Source: Pseudomonas jinjuensis
GTDB lineage: Bacteria > Pseudomonadota > Gammaproteobacteria > Pseudomonadales > Pseudomonadaceae
Direction of reading: 5' to 3'
Assembly: GCF_900103845.1 (NCBI RefSeq)
Contig: NZ_FNIJ01000003.1
Span: 124,001 to 188,000, forward strand
Length of the DNA stretch: 64,000 nucleotides
Under the pieces are notes generated by a model. It had not been told where the DNA came from, made no database searches, and worked only from the letters and a program-made list of their open reading frames with translations. A program made the position numbers and the translations under genes. Below are positions 24,441 to 32,430 of this stretch, one piece after another; the stretch's first letter is position 1, and the number at the start of each line of letters is the position of its first letter.

Positions 24441-25260
24441 GCTGCTTGCTCCGGAAGATCGAGGTGACGTTGTCGTGGCTGTCCGGGGTGTAGTTGAGCA
24501 GGTGCGAGAGTTCGTCGGCGCAGTGGCGCACGTTGCTCACCAGGCCGTCGATGCGGCTCGGCTCGAAGTGCGCCGAGGGGATGGTGGCGCCCATGGCCGC
24601 CACCACCTTGCCGCTGTGGTCGCGCACCGGCGCGGCCACGGTGGAGATGGTCGACTCGAAGAAACCCTCGCCCTGGACGAAGCCGCGCTGGCGGTCGCTC
24701 TGTACCAGGTCGAACAGTTCCAGCACGGTCTTCGGGGTGTTCGGCGAGAACTGTTCCAGGTGCTCTTCCGGGTACAGCTCGCGCAGCTCGCCCAGGGACA
24801 GGTCCTGCAGCAGGATGCGCCCGAGCACGGTGGCGTGGGCCGGCAGGCGGGTGCCGACGTTGACCGTGCTGGTCAGCAGGGTGGACGGCGAGACCTTGGC
24901 CACGTAGACGATGGAACGGCCATCGCGCACCACCAGGTTGCAGGGGTAGCGGATCTCGTCGCACAGGCGGTTGAGCAGCGGCTGGCCCAGCTCGGTGAGT
25001 TCCAGCGATGCCAGGTATTCGAAGCCCAGGCGCAGCACGGCCATGCCCAGGCGGTATTCGTTGCCGAGGCGGGTGACGAAGCCCATGGTTTCCAGGGTGG
25101 TCAGCAGGCGGAAGATGGTGGAACGCGGCAGCTTCAGGCGCCGCGCCAGTTCCGGCGCCGACAGCGTGCGGTTCTTCCGGCTGAACTCGCAGAGCAGCAG
25201 CAGGCCGCGCTCCAGGCCGGGCACGATGTACTTGTCTTGCGAATCGTCTGGCTTATCCAT
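24427..25260 (-). CDS. IclR family transcriptional regulator
   Basis: This 277-aa protein has an N-terminal winged HTH (TLSAPELARRLKLPRSTIFRLLTTL) and a C-terminal IclR effector domain (LVVRDGRSIVYVAKV, VGTRLPAHATVLGRILL, GFFESTISTVAAPVRD, GATIPSAH). IclR proteins bind a small aromatic or organic acid and repress or activate catabolic operons as dimers or tetramers. Start 25260 (MDKPDD) has AAGGAA well placed. The gene lies inside the operon, so it would be autoregulated. The 16-bp semi-palindromes in 19-bp-phased pairs at 30137, 30385 and 15170 are its candidate operators. Confidence 0.93.
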   Translation of the reverse strand: MDKPDDSQDKYIVPGLERGLLLLCEFSRKNRTLSAPELARRLKLPRSTIFRLLTTLETMGFVTRLGNEYRLGMAVLRLGFEYLASLELTELGQPLLNRLCDEIRYPCNLVVRDGRSIVYVAKVSPSTLLTSTVNVGTRLPAHATVLGRILLQDLSLGELRELYPEEHLEQFSPNTPKTVLELFDLVQSDRQRGFVQGEGFFESTISTVAAPVRDHSGKVVAAMGATIPSAHFEPSRIDGLVSNVRHCADELSHLLNYTPDSHDNVTSIFRSKQHEHV

Positions 25261-26122
25261 TGGCGGTTCCTTCAAGAGTGTGGCGTTGCGCGTGGCCAAT
25301 GCGTCCCGCGACCACCTCGGGTTGTTCGATGGGGCTGGCGTGGCCGGCCCCGGGAATCAGCGAGAACGGCGCGCCGAGCTGGCGGGCGATGGCGCCGCAG
25401 GCCTCGGGCGTGGTGATGCCGTCGTCCTCGCCGCAGTGCACTTCGCAGGGCGCGGCCGGCACGCCGTGGCCGAGCAGGTCGTCGCCGCAGAGCAGCTCGA
25501 TGGCCTGGCGATAGCCATGGGGGTTGAGCCGCGCCATGTTCCAGCGCACCCAGGCCAGGGCGTCTTCGCTCGGGTGGCGGCCGAGCAGGCGCGCGGTGCG
25601 CTCGCCGGCCATGCCGTCGATGCCGAGGCGCTCCAGGTTCTCCAGACGCTGGCGGCGCACCTGCGCGCCGGTTTCGCGCAGCGCCTCGGCGCCGTAGCCG
25701 CGCGCCGGACTGATCAGCAGCAGACGACGCACCCGCGCCGCACCGATGCCGGCGGCGTAGGCGGTGGCCATCAGCGCGCCGAGGGAGTGGCCCACCAGCA
25801 GGCAGCGGTCCACTCCCAGCGCCTGCAGCAGCAGCTCCAGGCGCGCGGCGTAGTCGGCGGCCTTCGGCTGCTCCTGCGGCAGCGGGGTGGACAGGCCATA
25901 GCCCGGCGCATCCCAGGCGATCACCCGGCATTCGGCGGCCAGGCGCTGGGCGCAATGCAGCCAGGACGCCGAGCCCGAGCCGATGCCGTGCAACAGCACC
26001 ACCAGCGGGCCGCTGCCGCATTCGCGGATGGCCACCTGGGCACCGTCGGCCAGCTGCACCAGGCGCTCGGGAAAGCGCTGCTGCAGGCTCGGGGCGGGGA
26101 TGTGGGTCTGCGCCATGTTCAT
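25253..26122 (-). CDS. Alpha/beta-fold hydrolase
   Basis: This 289-aa protein has the alpha/beta hydrolase core. The oxyanion segment is LLHGIGSGSASW, the nucleophile elbow GHSLG with Ser113, an acidic residue lies in CGEDDGITTP, and the catalytic His is in GAGHASP. Family members in aromatic catabolic clusters hydrolyse ring-cleavage C-C bonds, esters or enol-lactones. With the VOC protein it could act as a meta-cleavage product hydrolase. Start 26122 (MNMAQT) has TGAGGT upstream and follows the cupin stop by eight bases. It overlaps the IclR start by eight bases. Confidence 0.9.
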   Translation of the reverse strand: MNMAQTHIPAPSLQQRFPERLVQLADGAQVAIRECGSGPLVVLLHGIGSGSASWLHCAQRLAAECRVIAWDAPGYGLSTPLPQEQPKAADYAARLELLLQALGVDRCLLVGHSLGALMATAYAAGIGAARVRRLLLISPARGYGAEALRETGAQVRRQRLENLERLGIDGMAGERTARLLGRHPSEDALAWVRWNMARLNPHGYRQAIELLCGDDLLGHGVPAAPCEVHCGEDDGITTPEACGAIARQLGAPFSLIPGAGHASPIEQPEVVAGRIGHAQRHTLEGTANG

Positions 26123-26130
26123 CGGTGACC

Positions 26131-26667
26131 TCAGCGCTTGATGCTCGCCAGAGGGTGCTCCGGCGGGTAGGTCGGGGTGATCGGCTTCTGCGCGCCGAGC
26201 ATCACGCACATCAGCGCGTCCTCGTCGCCGATGTTGATCTCCTCGCGGTACACGCCCGGTGGCACGGAAATCACGTCGCGGTCGGTGAGGATGGTCTCGA
26301 AGCGCTCGCCGTCCTTCTCCAGGATCACCTTGAGCTTGCCGCGCAGGACGAAGAACACCTCTTCGACGTCGATGTGCAGGTGCGGCGGGCCTTCGTGGCC
26401 GGCCGGGATCACCATGGTGGAGAAGGTGAAGTGCTCGGACGGGATGGTGTTCATGTCACTGGCCACGCCGGTGCCGCCGGTGCCGATGTAGCGCATCTGC
26501 GCACGGCGGAACTTGGGGTCGTGGTCGGCCTGGAACTTCAGCGCGTTCCAGTCGTACTTGCGGGTGGAGTAACGGGCGATGCGGGTGTTGCACCACTCCT
26601 CGAAGCTGGCGCCTGCGGGGCGGTCCCAGGATTTCGGGGCGTTCGGGTTCTGGTTCAGATCGGTCAT
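26131..26667 (-). CDS. Cupin-domain protein
   Basis: This 178-aa protein has one cupin barrel. Motif 1 is intact (GPPHLHIDVEEVFFVLRG: His, His, Glu). Motif 2 reads VPPGVYREEINIG, where the usual His of PxGxxH is replaced, so the metal site may have an altered third ligand. Single-domain cupins of this kind act as ring-cleavage or oxidative decarboxylating enzymes, isomerases, or small-molecule sensors. GGAGGA precedes ATG 26667, and the gene lies 13 bases after SDR 26681. The specific reaction is unknown. Confidence 0.83.
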   Translation of the reverse strand: MTDLNQNPNAPKSWDRPAGASFEEWCNTRIARYSTRKYDWNALKFQADHDPKFRRAQMRYIGTGGTGVASDMNTIPSEHFTFSTMVIPAGHEGPPHLHIDVEEVFFVLRGKLKVILEKDGERFETILTDRDVISVPPGVYREEINIGDEDALMCVMLGAQKPITPTYPPEHPLASIKR

Positions 26668-26680
26668 GGAGTCCTCCTGA

Positions 26681-27442
26681 TCAGGGCATGACGAACCCGC
26701 CGTTGACCGGCAGGGTTTGTCCAGTGATGAAGCGGGAAAGGTCGGAAAGGGCGAACAGCACCGCGCCGCAGACGTCCTCCGGCACCTGGCCGCGCTGGAT
26801 CGCGCGCTGGTCGCGGTACAGCTGGTGGCGCGCGGCGGGCACGTACTGGGTGGCCTCGACTTCCACCAGGCCGGGAGCGATGGCGTTGACGGTGATGTTG
26901 TCGGCACCCAGCTCGCGGGCCAGGCTGCGGGTCATGGCGATCACCGCGCCCTTGCTGGCGGTGTAGGCCAGCAGGTTGGGCGCGCCCCACAGCGGGGTGT
27001 CGGAGGCCAGGTTGACCACCGCGCCACGACCGGACTGGCGCAGGGCCGGCAGGCAGGCGCGGGTCATCAGCCAGGTGCCACGCACGTTGACCTGCAGCAC
27101 GCGGTCGAACGTCTCGATCTCCAGTTCCTCGCAGCTCCTGCCGCCGGAATTGGTGATGGAGGCGTTGTTCACCAGGCCGTCGAGGCCGCCGAGAGCGTCG
27201 ACCGCTGCGGCGACGCAGCGCTCGACGGACGCCGGGTCGGCCAGGTCCAGGGGCAGGCCGCTGACGTCCAGGCCCTGGGCGGCGAGCTCGCGGGCGGACT
27301 CATGCACCCGGTCGAGCAGGATGTCGGCGATCACCACCCGGGCGCCGGCACGGGCCGCCGCTTCGGCGAAGGCCAGGCCGAGGCCGCGGGCGCCGCCGGT
27401 GACGAGCACGCGGCGACCATCGAGAAGGGAATTCGGGCTCAT
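26681..27442 (-). CDS. SDR family oxidoreductase (classical active site)
   Basis: This 253-aa protein has TGGARGLG (15-22), NNAS (92-95), Ser147, Tyr160 and Lys164, and a C-terminal FITGQTLPVNGGF. This is a complete classical SDR. It would oxidise a hydroxyl to a ketone, or dehydrogenate a cis-dihydrodiol, in the pathway. ATG 27442 is chosen; a GTG at 27451 overlapping the permease stop (GTGA) is an alternative because no strong ribosome site precedes either. It is the first enzyme gene after the importer genes. Confidence 0.92.
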   Translation of the reverse strand: MSPNSLLDGRRVLVTGGARGLGLAFAEAAARAGARVVIADILLDRVHESARELAAQGLDVSGLPLDLADPASVERCVAAAVDALGGLDGLVNNASITNSGGRSCEELEIETFDRVLQVNVRGTWLMTRACLPALRQSGRGAVVNLASDTPLWGAPNLLAYTASKGAVIAMTRSLARELGADNITVNAIAPGLVEVEATQYVPAARHQLYRDQRAIQRGQVPEDVCGAVLFALSDLSRFITGQTLPVNGGFVMP

Positions 27443-27447
27443 GGCGT

Positions 27448-28224
27448 TCACACCGTGCTCAGGTTGGCTTTGGGCAGGTAGTGGAGGACGCGCTTCTCGG
27501 CCCAGACCACGGCGCTGTAGGCCAGCACGCCGATCAGGGTGAGCATGACGATGGCCACGAAGACGCCAGCGGTGTTGCCCTGCCCTTCCGAGTCCACCAG
27601 CAGGAAGCCGAGGCCCTTGTTGCCGCCCACCAGCTCGCCGACGGTGACGCCGATCACCGCCAGGGTGGAGGCGATGCGCAGGCCGGAGAACAGCGCGGCC
27701 ATGGCCGAGGGGAACTCCACCAGGCGGAAGATCTGCCAGCGGCTGGCGCTCATGGCGCGCACCAGGTTGATCATGTCCGGATCGACGGTGCGGATCGCCG
27801 AGAGCACGTTGATCATCACCGGGAAGAACACGATCAGCACGGCGATGAGGATCTTCGGGTAGACGGTGTAACCGAGCCACATCACGAACAGCGGGGCGAA
27901 GGCCACCTTCGGCGCGATCTGCAGCGCCAGGATGTAGGGCGAGAGCATCGCCTCGGTGGTCGGCGACAGGCCCAGGGCGACGCCGATGGCCACGCCCAGC
28001 AGGGCACCCAGGCCGAAGCCGATGATGATCTCCAGGGTGGTGATCGCGGTGTGCTCCAGCAGATCGGCGTTGCGCCACATGGCCACGCCCTCCTCCAGCA
28101 CCCGGCTCAGCTTGGGCAGGACGAACTCGGGCATGCCGAGCAGGCCGGGGCCCCACTGCCAGCCGGCAAGGAACAGGAGCAGCAGCGCGACACTGCCGAG
28201 CATGGGTTTGTTCAGGCTGTTCAT
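27448..28224 (-). CDS. ABC transporter permease (SsuC/TauC-type)
   Basis: This 258-aa inner-membrane protein has about six membrane helices. The EAA-type cytoplasmic loop is in the region MINLVRAMSASRWQIFRLVEFPSAMAAL. It resembles permeases of the nitrate/sulfonate/taurine family, which work as homodimers with one ATPase and a periplasmic binding protein. AAGGTGACC precedes the ATG. It lies nine bases after the binding-protein gene. It imports the pathway substrate or a related small acid. Confidence 0.92.
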   Translation of the reverse strand: MNSLNKPMLGSVALLLLFLAGWQWGPGLLGMPEFVLPKLSRVLEEGVAMWRNADLLEHTAITTLEIIIGFGLGALLGVAIGVALGLSPTTEAMLSPYILALQIAPKVAFAPLFVMWLGYTVYPKILIAVLIVFFPVMINVLSAIRTVDPDMINLVRAMSASRWQIFRLVEFPSAMAALFSGLRIASTLAVIGVTVGELVGGNKGLGFLLVDSEGQGNTAGVFVAIVMLTLIGVLAYSAVVWAEKRVLHYLPKANLSTV

Positions 28225-28233
28225 CAGGTCACC

Positions 28234-29226
28234 TTATTGCTTGGCGGCGACGCCGTCGGTATCGACGAAGCGGTTGGTGTAGAGCTCGTCCAGCGGGGTT
28301 TCGCGGTTGACGATGCCCTCGCTGACGTAGAACTTGCGGACCTTGTCCAGGCGTTGCGGATCGATGCGGCCCAGCGGCTGCTGGTTGGCGTAGACGTGCT
28401 CGACATAGAGGCGCAGGACCTTCTCCAGGCTGGCTTCCTTGCCCTTGTAGCTGGGCACCGCCTCGGCGAAGGTGGCGGCGGCGGCCTTCGGATCGGCGAT
28501 GATGTCGCGCATGCCCATGAGGGTGGCCTTGACCACGCCGCCGACCACTTCGGGCTGGTTCTCGATGGCTTCCTCGGAAGCGAGGATCGCCTGGGCCATG
28601 CTCTCGAAGATTTCACTGCTCGGCAGCAGCTTGACCTGCAGGCCGGCGTCCTCGGCATTCACCACCCAGTCCGGCACGCCGGCCATGGCCTGGGCCTTGC
28701 CGGCGGAGAACAGCTGCCAGACACCGGACGGGCCGGCGGCCTGGACTTCCACGTCGGACTTGGTCAGCCCGGCCTTGCGCATGGACGCCAGCAGTGCGTA
28801 GTAGGTGGTGTCGGAGTAGGACATGACGGTCATGGTCTTGCCCTTGAGGTCCTTGACGCTGTCGATGCCGGCCTTGCCGTCGGTGGCGATCATGGTCACG
28901 CCGCTGCCGCCCAGCACAGCGACGACCTTCACCGGCACGCCGTTGGCGCGGACGATGATCGGGGTGTCGCCGAGGGCGCCGCCCACCAGGGCATTGCCGG
29001 CGCCGATCTGCTTGGCCACGTCGACCCCGCCCTTGCCGGCGACGAAGGTGACGTCCAGGTCCTGCTGGGCGTAGTAGCCCTTGTGCTGGGCGATGATCCA
29101 GGGGGCGAAGGCCGGCGAGTTCGGCGGCGCCGGCAGCAGGTAGGTGATTTCCTTGGGCGCGGCCTCTACGGACACGGCCGCCAGGGCAAGGGAAAACAGC
29201 GAGGCGTTGAGCAGGGACTTGAACAT
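28234..29226 (-). CDS. ABC transporter periplasmic substrate-binding protein (NMT1/SsuA-like)
   Basis: This 330-aa protein has a signal peptide (about 1-22, VSVEA then APKEI) and the two-lobe binding protein pattern of the NMT1/THI5/SsuA family (FAPWIIAQHKGYYAQQDLDV, GGVDVAKQIGAGNALVGGALGD, DLKGKTMTVMSYSD). Family members bind sulfonates, pyrimidines or aromatic acids. No lipobox is seen, so it is soluble in the periplasm. GGAGCTGCAG precedes the ATG. It lies between the ATPase and permease genes of the same importer. Confidence 0.92.
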   Translation of the reverse strand: MFKSLLNASLFSLALAAVSVEAAPKEITYLLPAPPNSPAFAPWIIAQHKGYYAQQDLDVTFVAGKGGVDVAKQIGAGNALVGGALGDTPIIVRANGVPVKVVAVLGGSGVTMIATDGKAGIDSVKDLKGKTMTVMSYSDTTYYALLASMRKAGLTKSDVEVQAAGPSGVWQLFSAGKAQAMAGVPDWVVNAEDAGLQVKLLPSSEIFESMAQAILASEEAIENQPEVVGGVVKATLMGMRDIIADPKAAAATFAEAVPSYKGKEASLEKVLRLYVEHVYANQQPLGRIDPQRLDKVRKFYVSEGIVNRETPLDELYTNRFVDTDGVAAKQ

Positions 29227-29263
29227 CTGCAGCTCCTGTTGGGAATTCGGGACGGGTGGTCGG

Positions 29264-30115
29264 TCAGTGCAGATCGGAGTCTTCGCCGACCTTGAGCAAG
29301 GTCATCAGGCGCCCGGCCAGCGGGCCGATTTCCTGGAGCTTGCGGCGTTCGAGGGGGTTGTCGCGCAGCGGCAGGTTCACCTCGATTTCCTCGATGATGT
29401 TCCCCGGGCGGGCGCTCATGACGAGGATGCGATCGGACAGCGCGATGGCCTCGATCAAGTCGTGGGTGATGAACAGCGCGGTCTTCTGCTGCTCATAGAG
29501 CATCTGCGCCAGGTCCTCCTGGAGGATCATCTTGGTCTGGGCATCGAGGGCCGAGAACGGCTCGTCGAGGAACAGCACCTGCGGGTCGGTGGCCAGGGTG
29601 CGGGCCAGGGCGGCACGCTGGCGCATGCCGCCGGAGAGCTGGAAGGGGTAGTGGTCGCCGAAGCCGCTGAGGTGGCACTTCTCCAGCATCTCGTCGGCGA
29701 TGGCGCGGCGCTCGGCAGCCGGGCGGCCTTCGATCTCCAGGCCCAGCTCGATGTTGCGGCGGATGCTGCGCCACGGCATCAGCAGGTCCTTCTGCAGCAT
29801 GAAGGACACCTTGCGCACCGGGCCGGTGACGCGCTCGCCGCCTACGTACACCTCGCCCTCGGTGGGGGTATAGAGGCCGGAACCCATGTTCAGCAGGGTG
29901 CTCTTGCCGCAACCGGACGGGCCGATGATGGACACGATCTCGCCGCTGCGAATGCTGAAATTCAGGCTCTGCACGGCGACGGTGGGCTCGGACTTGCCCT
30001 TGACCGGAAAGCGCTTGGTTACACCCCGGAACTCGATCTCGACGCGGGCTGCATCCGCCCTGGGCGCGCCCTGCGGCTGCTCTGAGGTGTAGATACTCAA
30101 CGAGGTGGCTCTCAT
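29264..30115 (-). CDS. ABC transporter ATP-binding protein (SsuB/TauB-type)
   Basis: This 283-aa cytoplasmic ATPase has Walker A GPSGCGKST, the signature LSGGMRQR, Walker B VLFLDEPF and the H-loop FITHD. It energises the importer with the permease at 27448 and the binding protein at 28234. It is the first gene of the 17-gene operon. An IclR-type site pair lies 22-56 bases before its start codon, so transcription from this promoter is probably directly regulated. The ribosome site is weak (GAGG, 11 bases away). Confidence 0.94.
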   Translation of the reverse strand: MRATSLSIYTSEQPQGAPRADAARVEIEFRGVTKRFPVKGKSEPTVAVQSLNFSIRSGEIVSIIGPSGCGKSTLLNMGSGLYTPTEGEVYVGGERVTGPVRKVSFMLQKDLLMPWRSIRRNIELGLEIEGRPAAERRAIADEMLEKCHLSGFGDHYPFQLSGGMRQRAALARTLATDPQVLFLDEPFSALDAQTKMILQEDLAQMLYEQQKTALFITHDLIEAIALSDRILVMSARPGNIIEEIEVNLPLRDNPLERRKLQEIGPLAGRLMTLLKVGEDSDLH

Positions 30116-30136
30116 TTTATTAGTGGCCTCACACTT

Positions 30137-30171
30137 GTTTCATATACGAAACATTGTTTTATTTATAAAAC
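30137..30171. promoter_or_regulatory. Candidate IclR operator pair at the catabolic operon promoter
   Basis: GTTTCATATACGAAAC (30137-30152) and GTTTTATTTATAAAAC (30156-30171) are two strong 16-bp palindromes whose starts are 19 bases apart. They lie in the A/T-rich promoter just upstream of the ABC ATPase gene. A single related 16-mer, GTTTCGAGGGTTAAAC, lies at 30206-30221. Palindromes of this GTTTY...RAAAC type are characteristic of IclR-family binding, and an IclR gene is in the operon. Confidence 0.7.
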
Positions 30172-30384
30172 GTGCATGAGCCGTGCCAGAAAGGCAGCAC
30201 TTCTTGTTTCGAGGGTTAAACCTTATTAATCAAAGAGTTACGAAGACTCTCAAGAGTCCGGGAGGAAAATTGCCGACCAACGGCATCAGGAGGGCAAAAC
30301 TGCGCCTGGGGCGATTCCGAGAAATTGGGTGGTCACTGCCCAATAGCGGCCAGTGCCCAGCTCCATTCGGTAACACAGGTTTCT

Positions 30385-30419
30385 GTTCTACACATAAAAC
30401 GGCGTTTTGCATCTGAAAC
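30385..30419. promoter_or_regulatory. Second candidate IclR operator pair, distal
   Basis: GTTCTACACATAAAAC (30385-30400) and GTTTTGCATCTGAAAC (30404-30419) have the same 16-base form and 19-base phasing as the pair at 30137. They lie about 270 bases upstream of the operon start and about 260 bases upstream of the divergent gene at 30678. The rest of the 30116-30677 gap has no gene; a short palindrome GGCGAATTCATTCGCC lies near 30452. Confidence 0.6.
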
Positions 30420-30677
30420 GAATGACAAGGGTCGCGCACCTGCCGTGCAGGGGCGAATTCATTCGCCGGGAGACGCGTAGCGTCCCCAATGAGCCGCAGG
30501 CACGAGGCCGGCTATATAAGGACGCACAACAAAATCGGTCAGCGCAGTTTTTCCATCAGCTGGTAGCATTGCTCTGCGCATTACCAGCGCCCGCAAGGCC
30601 TGATTCAAGCCCGTCGAATGATGCGCGAGGCCGTGGAGATTCATAACCAGCAGCACGCCCTGCGCTCGAGAGGCCCG

Positions 30678-31031
30678 ATGAGCTGCACCAACCGCAAGAT
30701 CGACCACCTGCGCCGGCAGATTCCGGGCTTCGCCTGCAAGAGCGGCTGCCACGACTGCTGCGGGCCGGTTACCGCCTCCTCCGAGGAGATGGCGCGCTTG
30801 CCGGTGAAGAGCGCCGCCGAACATGAAGCCGCCCTGGCGCACTGGAACTGCGTGCACCTCGGCCCCGATGGCTGCCAAGCCTACGATCAGCGTCCATTGA
30901 TCTGCAGGCTGTTCGGCACGACGCCGAGCATGCCGTGCCCGGAAGGCCGCGGGCCGGAAGTCCCGACCGACGAAGCGGTGGTGCGCCAGGTGCATGACCT
31001 GATCGCCAGCACCCGCCAGGTGCTCGTCTAG
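30678..31031 (+). CDS. YkgJ-family cysteine-cluster protein
   Basis: This 117-aa protein has the CxxxCxxCC-type cluster CKSGCHDCC near its N-terminus and further Cys in CVHLGPDGCQAYDQRPLICRLFG and MPCPEG. This is the putative metal-binding (zinc or Fe-S) pattern of the YkgJ / UPF0153 family, whose function is not settled. GAGAGGCCCG precedes ATG 30678 (MSCTNRK); an ATG at 30618 has no ribosome site. It is divergent from the catabolic operon and may be an unrelated chromosomal gene. Confidence 0.87.
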   Translation: MSCTNRKIDHLRRQIPGFACKSGCHDCCGPVTASSEEMARLPVKSAAEHEAALAHWNCVHLGPDGCQAYDQRPLICRLFGTTPSMPCPEGRGPEVPTDEAVVRQVHDLIASTRQVLV

Positions 31032-31139
31032 GGCCGGAAACGAAAGGCACCCGTGCGCTTTCCTGGGAGAGTCGCGTTCAACTGCGGGCCAACCGCTCGG
31101 AAACGAGATTTCGCAGGGTGATGAGGGCGCCCGAACAGA

Positions 31140-32009
31140 TCATCGATGAACAGGGCGACCAACCCAAGCGGCAATAGCCGACTCCACCCGATCCCGCGAT
31201 AGGTACTCCTGTTCCAGCCGACCACGCTCCTGCGCCAGGAGATACCGATAGAAATTCGCCTCATCGTGTAGCAAACCGTCGGGAACCATCGCCTGTGCCT
31301 TGGTCGGCTCGGCGACCGCACTGACCGGCGCATACCGCTCGAACAGGGTCTGTTCCATCAGTAGTGCATTGATCGTCGGCTGATGGCACCTCGCTCGCGC
31401 CAACATCAGTAGCCCCCAGGTATCCATGTCGCCCCAGTAGGCGAGCTGCTTGCCGGCCAGTTGCGAGGAGGCCAACCACTGCAGGTCCAGCCCCGCCCCC
31501 AGGATGGCGATGGTGTCCGGCACCTCCGGTAACTGGTGGATGCACTGTTCGTTCTCCACCACGAGCAATCGCGAACCTGGCAGGACGGTTTCGGCCAGTT
31601 CGGCCGTGGTGAGCCTGAACCTTCTGAAGGGCAGCATTCCAGGCGATAGAGGAGCGACCAGGACCCAGTGAGCGTGTTCTTCGTAGGCATCCAGAAAGGT
31701 CGCCAGCCCCTGGCCAGACGCTTCGCCTTCGAAACGCTCATCGAGGAACTTCGTCAGCAAGGTAGCGTTTCTTTCGAAGAACTTGGTGTCTACTCCATGC
31801 TCGGCCAATAAGCGCAGGGGACGCCCTTTGGCACATCCTGGGGAACAAGGTCCGCAAGCAACCCAGTACCAACGGCGCCCGTCGGGATGCGAGCAGAAGC
31901 CAAGCTGGATGCTGACTACGTGCGGAGATGTAGCGTTCCGAACGCTGTTGCGCACTTTCTTCCATGGCAGCCACTTATCGAGAGGCAGCCCAAGTGTCGA
32001 GGCCACCAA
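31140..32009 (-). pseudogene. Wadjet JetD-like (DUF2220) protein, N-terminally truncated orphan
   Basis: The 289-codon frame matches the C-terminal Toprim-related domain of Wadjet JetD: RLLVVENEQCIHQLP, then YWGDMDTWGLLMLARARCH, ALLMEQTLFERYA and a final helix RYLLAQERGRLEQEYL. The conserved Glu and Asp-x-Asp of the nuclease site are present. JetD cuts plasmid DNA extruded by the JetABC complex. Here there is no in-frame ATG at the 5' end, only TTG, and the usual total of about 380-400 residues is not reached. No jetA, jetB or jetC is nearby. It looks like a remnant of a defence locus, although the catalytic part is undamaged. Confidence 0.72.
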
Positions 32010-32248
32010 AATGATGATGGCCCCATGATACGTAATTTATTGTGAGGGGGAGGTTGTGGTCGCCCACGGAATGGGATACCAGGGCTCGAATCATCTGGCG
32101 CCATGTAGAAAAATCGCGCCTCAACCGCGCTGCAACGACCGAGATCCTCGACCTTGGGACGGCACCCCATCCATTCGCTGTAGCCCATTGATGAAGAGCA
32201 CCTGGCGGGTGCTGCTTCGGCCAATTCGCCTAAAAATATCTTCTCAGT

Positions 32249-32428
32249 CAAATGAGCGATTTTTCCAACGCCTTGAATCTACGGCGTTTTATGGTTTTCC
32301 CAGGCGGTGTTGGCCGCCTCAGTCAAATGACCGGCAAATGAGCGGCGCGAGCGGGGGCGGCTAAAATCGCGCTGTTCCCATGCCTGGCCGCTGGCAACGG
32401 TCCATTCAGGCAAATGACCGTCAAATGA
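32249..32428. repeat. CAAATGA repeat cluster, transposon-end-like
   Basis: CAAATGA occurs at 32249, 32324, 32335, 32411 and 32422. Two of the sets are pairs with identical 11-base phasing (32324/32335 and 32411/32422), each led by a CAG(T/G) context. Ordered repeats of this kind are typical of transposase-binding sites at transposon ends. The 32010-32430 gap between the JetD remnant and the AlbA_2 gene contains no intact gene. Confidence 0.5.
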
Positions 32429-32430
32429 GT

